Positions 40,403-40,995 of a stretch of DNA of 40,995 nt are shown in pieces. Location of the stretch: contig CAMATZ010000052.1 of assembly GCA_945861275.1 (NCBI GenBank), forward strand, positions 1 through 40,995. The letters run 5' to 3'. This stretch comes from Bordetella parapertussis. Its GTDB lineage: Bacteria > Pseudomonadota > Gammaproteobacteria > Burkholderiales > SG8-41. The notes below the pieces were generated by a model. The model was given only the letters and a program-made list of their open reading frames with translations. It was not told the DNA's origin and did not search any database. The stretch's first letter is position 1. The number at the start of each line of letters is the position of its first letter. The position numbers and the translations under genes are program-made.

Positions 40403-40425
40403 TCCCGCGCAGGCGGGAATCCATA
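40398..40425. repeat. dRS3-like dyad repeat
   Basis: ATTCCCGCGCAGGCGGGAAT (40401-40420) is an inverted repeat of the form ATTCCC-N8-GGGAAT, the same shape as the neisserial dRS3 element. Repeats with this core are common in betaproteobacteria. It overlaps the start codon of the fifth Bug gene. Confidence 0.75.
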
Positions 40426-40542
40426 ACACACTGGCTCTACCAACGGCCTCTATGGGTTCCCGCCGCAGCCTGCCCTCGAATGCTTTAGTCGGGGGCGGGA
40501 ACGACATTGTCGTAGAGCGCGGCGTAGCTTCTTGCTGGCTCA

Positions 40543-40859
40543 CTATGCTTCGTGACACACCGTACCATCATGCGCGCTGCGAAATGCAGCAAGTGCGTGG
40601 CGCAGGTGCGCGGGAACATGAGTTGTATTTTGTGAAAGGTCGACGGCACGCGGATTACCTGCAGGTTTCGTATATTTTGCTTGAGCATGCTCATCTGCTC
40701 GGCGCTGGTGATCGGCCCGGCGGAAGGATACAGACCCAGCACTGGCGCTTCGATTTTGGATAAATAGGGCAATGCGCTGGAGGCATGCAGCGCGCGGCTC
40801 ATCGCCGCCTGCACATCGGCATTGTTGCGTGAAAATTCCTGCTCGTACCCGTGCTTATC
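40543..40859 (-). pseudogene. alpha/beta hydrolase C-terminal remnant
   Basis: The minus strand reads EQEFSRNNADVQAAMSRALH, then YLSKIEAPVLGLYPSAGPIT, then FHKIQLMFPRTCATHLLHFAA. This is the C-terminal third of an alpha/beta hydrolase with its catalytic His (FHKIQ). The N-terminal two thirds are missing: the frame runs into a TGA at 40866-40868, in sequence that belongs to the neighbouring insertion element. Near the 3' end the frame ARMMVRCVTK looks wrong, whereas shifting by one base gives HDGTVCHEA and a TAG at 40543-40545, a better C-terminus. So the gene seems to be both truncated and frameshifted. An internal GTG (40814) could still start a short product ending at 40485. Confidence 0.65.
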
Positions 40860-40995
40860 CGGTTGTCACCCAAACCAACTACCGGTAGTATGTTGAGCAT
40901 CCGCGCTGACGTGGAGCGACCATGGTTATTGACGTACTTGAGCGAGGCGATCTGCCGTTTCCGCGCTCGCTGCCGGAGTTCCAGCGCCTCTTCCC
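40860..40995 (+). mobile_element. left end of an IS1595-family element (partial)
   Basis: From about 40860 (GGTTGTCACCCAAACC) the sequence ends the hydrolase frame abruptly, and 60 bases later a transposase gene starts. A perfect 12-bp palindrome ACTACCGGTAGT (40878-40889) lies between them. The exact terminal inverted repeat and target duplication cannot be set because the right end is outside the window. Confidence 0.5.
40922..40995 (+). CDS. IS1595-family transposase, N-terminal end (partial)
   Basis: The frame from ATG 40922 reads MVIDVLERGDLPFPRSLPEF followed by QRLFP at the window edge. The string PRSLPEFQRLFP is a frequent start of ISXO2-like (IS1595-family) transposases, which continue into a zinc-binding domain and a DDE-type catalytic domain. 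GGAGCGACC precedes the ATG. Only 24 codons are visible, so intactness cannot be judged. Confidence 0.6.
   Translation, partial: MVIDVLERGDLPFPRSLPEFQRLF

Overview
The window is GC-rich chromosomal DNA from a betaproteobacterium, probably of or near the Burkholderiales. The evidence is the block glnA - DUF4124 gene - ntrB - ntrC, five orphan Bug-family (tripartite tricarboxylate transporter) solute receptors, a pair of MmgE/PrpD genes, and many small GC-rich dyad repeats. This placement comes from gene content only; there is no rRNA or marker tree here.

Layout. 1-3922: the end of uppP, an MFS transporter, a decapitated 2-hydroxyacid dehydrogenase, a small alpha/beta-barrel protein, and a DJ-1/PfpI + rhodanese operon. 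3923-9372: the nitrogen-control block. A sigma-54 promoter and two NtrC-like boxes 31 bp apart lie before glnA. A sigma-70 promoter with a third, very similar NtrC-like box inside it precedes the DUF4124-ntrB-ntrC operon. Together they suggest a closed loop: NtrC activates glnA and limits its own synthesis. 9377-10267: a VapBC toxin-antitoxin pair with a palindromic operator over its -10 box, followed by the remains of a cysteine-dioxygenase-type gene. 10290-14268: housekeeping genes (exonuclease III, a DUF4124-glutaredoxin protein, an M3 oligopeptidase with an inserted segment, a lone biotinyl domain).

14344-22908: a RhuM-Fic protein with a tiny upstream ORF and an operator-like palindrome; a heterodimeric MdlAB/SmdAB-type ABC exporter; a superoxide dismutase fused to a rhodanese domain; a ConA-like protein coupled to a lipoprotein gene; a GcvA-type LysR regulator. 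23000-33587: an SH3-like secreted protein, a Gfo/Idh/MocA oxidoreductase, a glycerophosphodiester phosphodiesterase, tandem MmgE/PrpD genes, and four Bug receptors around a glutathione transferase. No TctA/TctB membrane subunits are present, so the receptors must use a permease elsewhere or act as sensors.

33588-40995: a nitroreductase, an alpha/beta hydrolase with Lys where the nucleophile Ser should be, small stress or detoxification proteins (ABM, GFA), a UPF0158-GNAT fusion, a methyltransferase, a sugar-binding-type protein without a signal peptide, a fifth Bug receptor whose start codon lies in a dyad repeat, and an alpha/beta hydrolase remnant cut by what looks like the left end of an IS1595-family element at the window edge.

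I found no CRISPR array, tRNA, rRNA or prophage. The best candidates for new biology are the RhuM-Fic locus with its leader ORF, the SOD-rhodanese fusion, the Lys-elbow hydrolase, the signal-less periplasmic-binding protein, and a minus-strand terminator-like hairpin at 33655-33687 with no gene that would need it.
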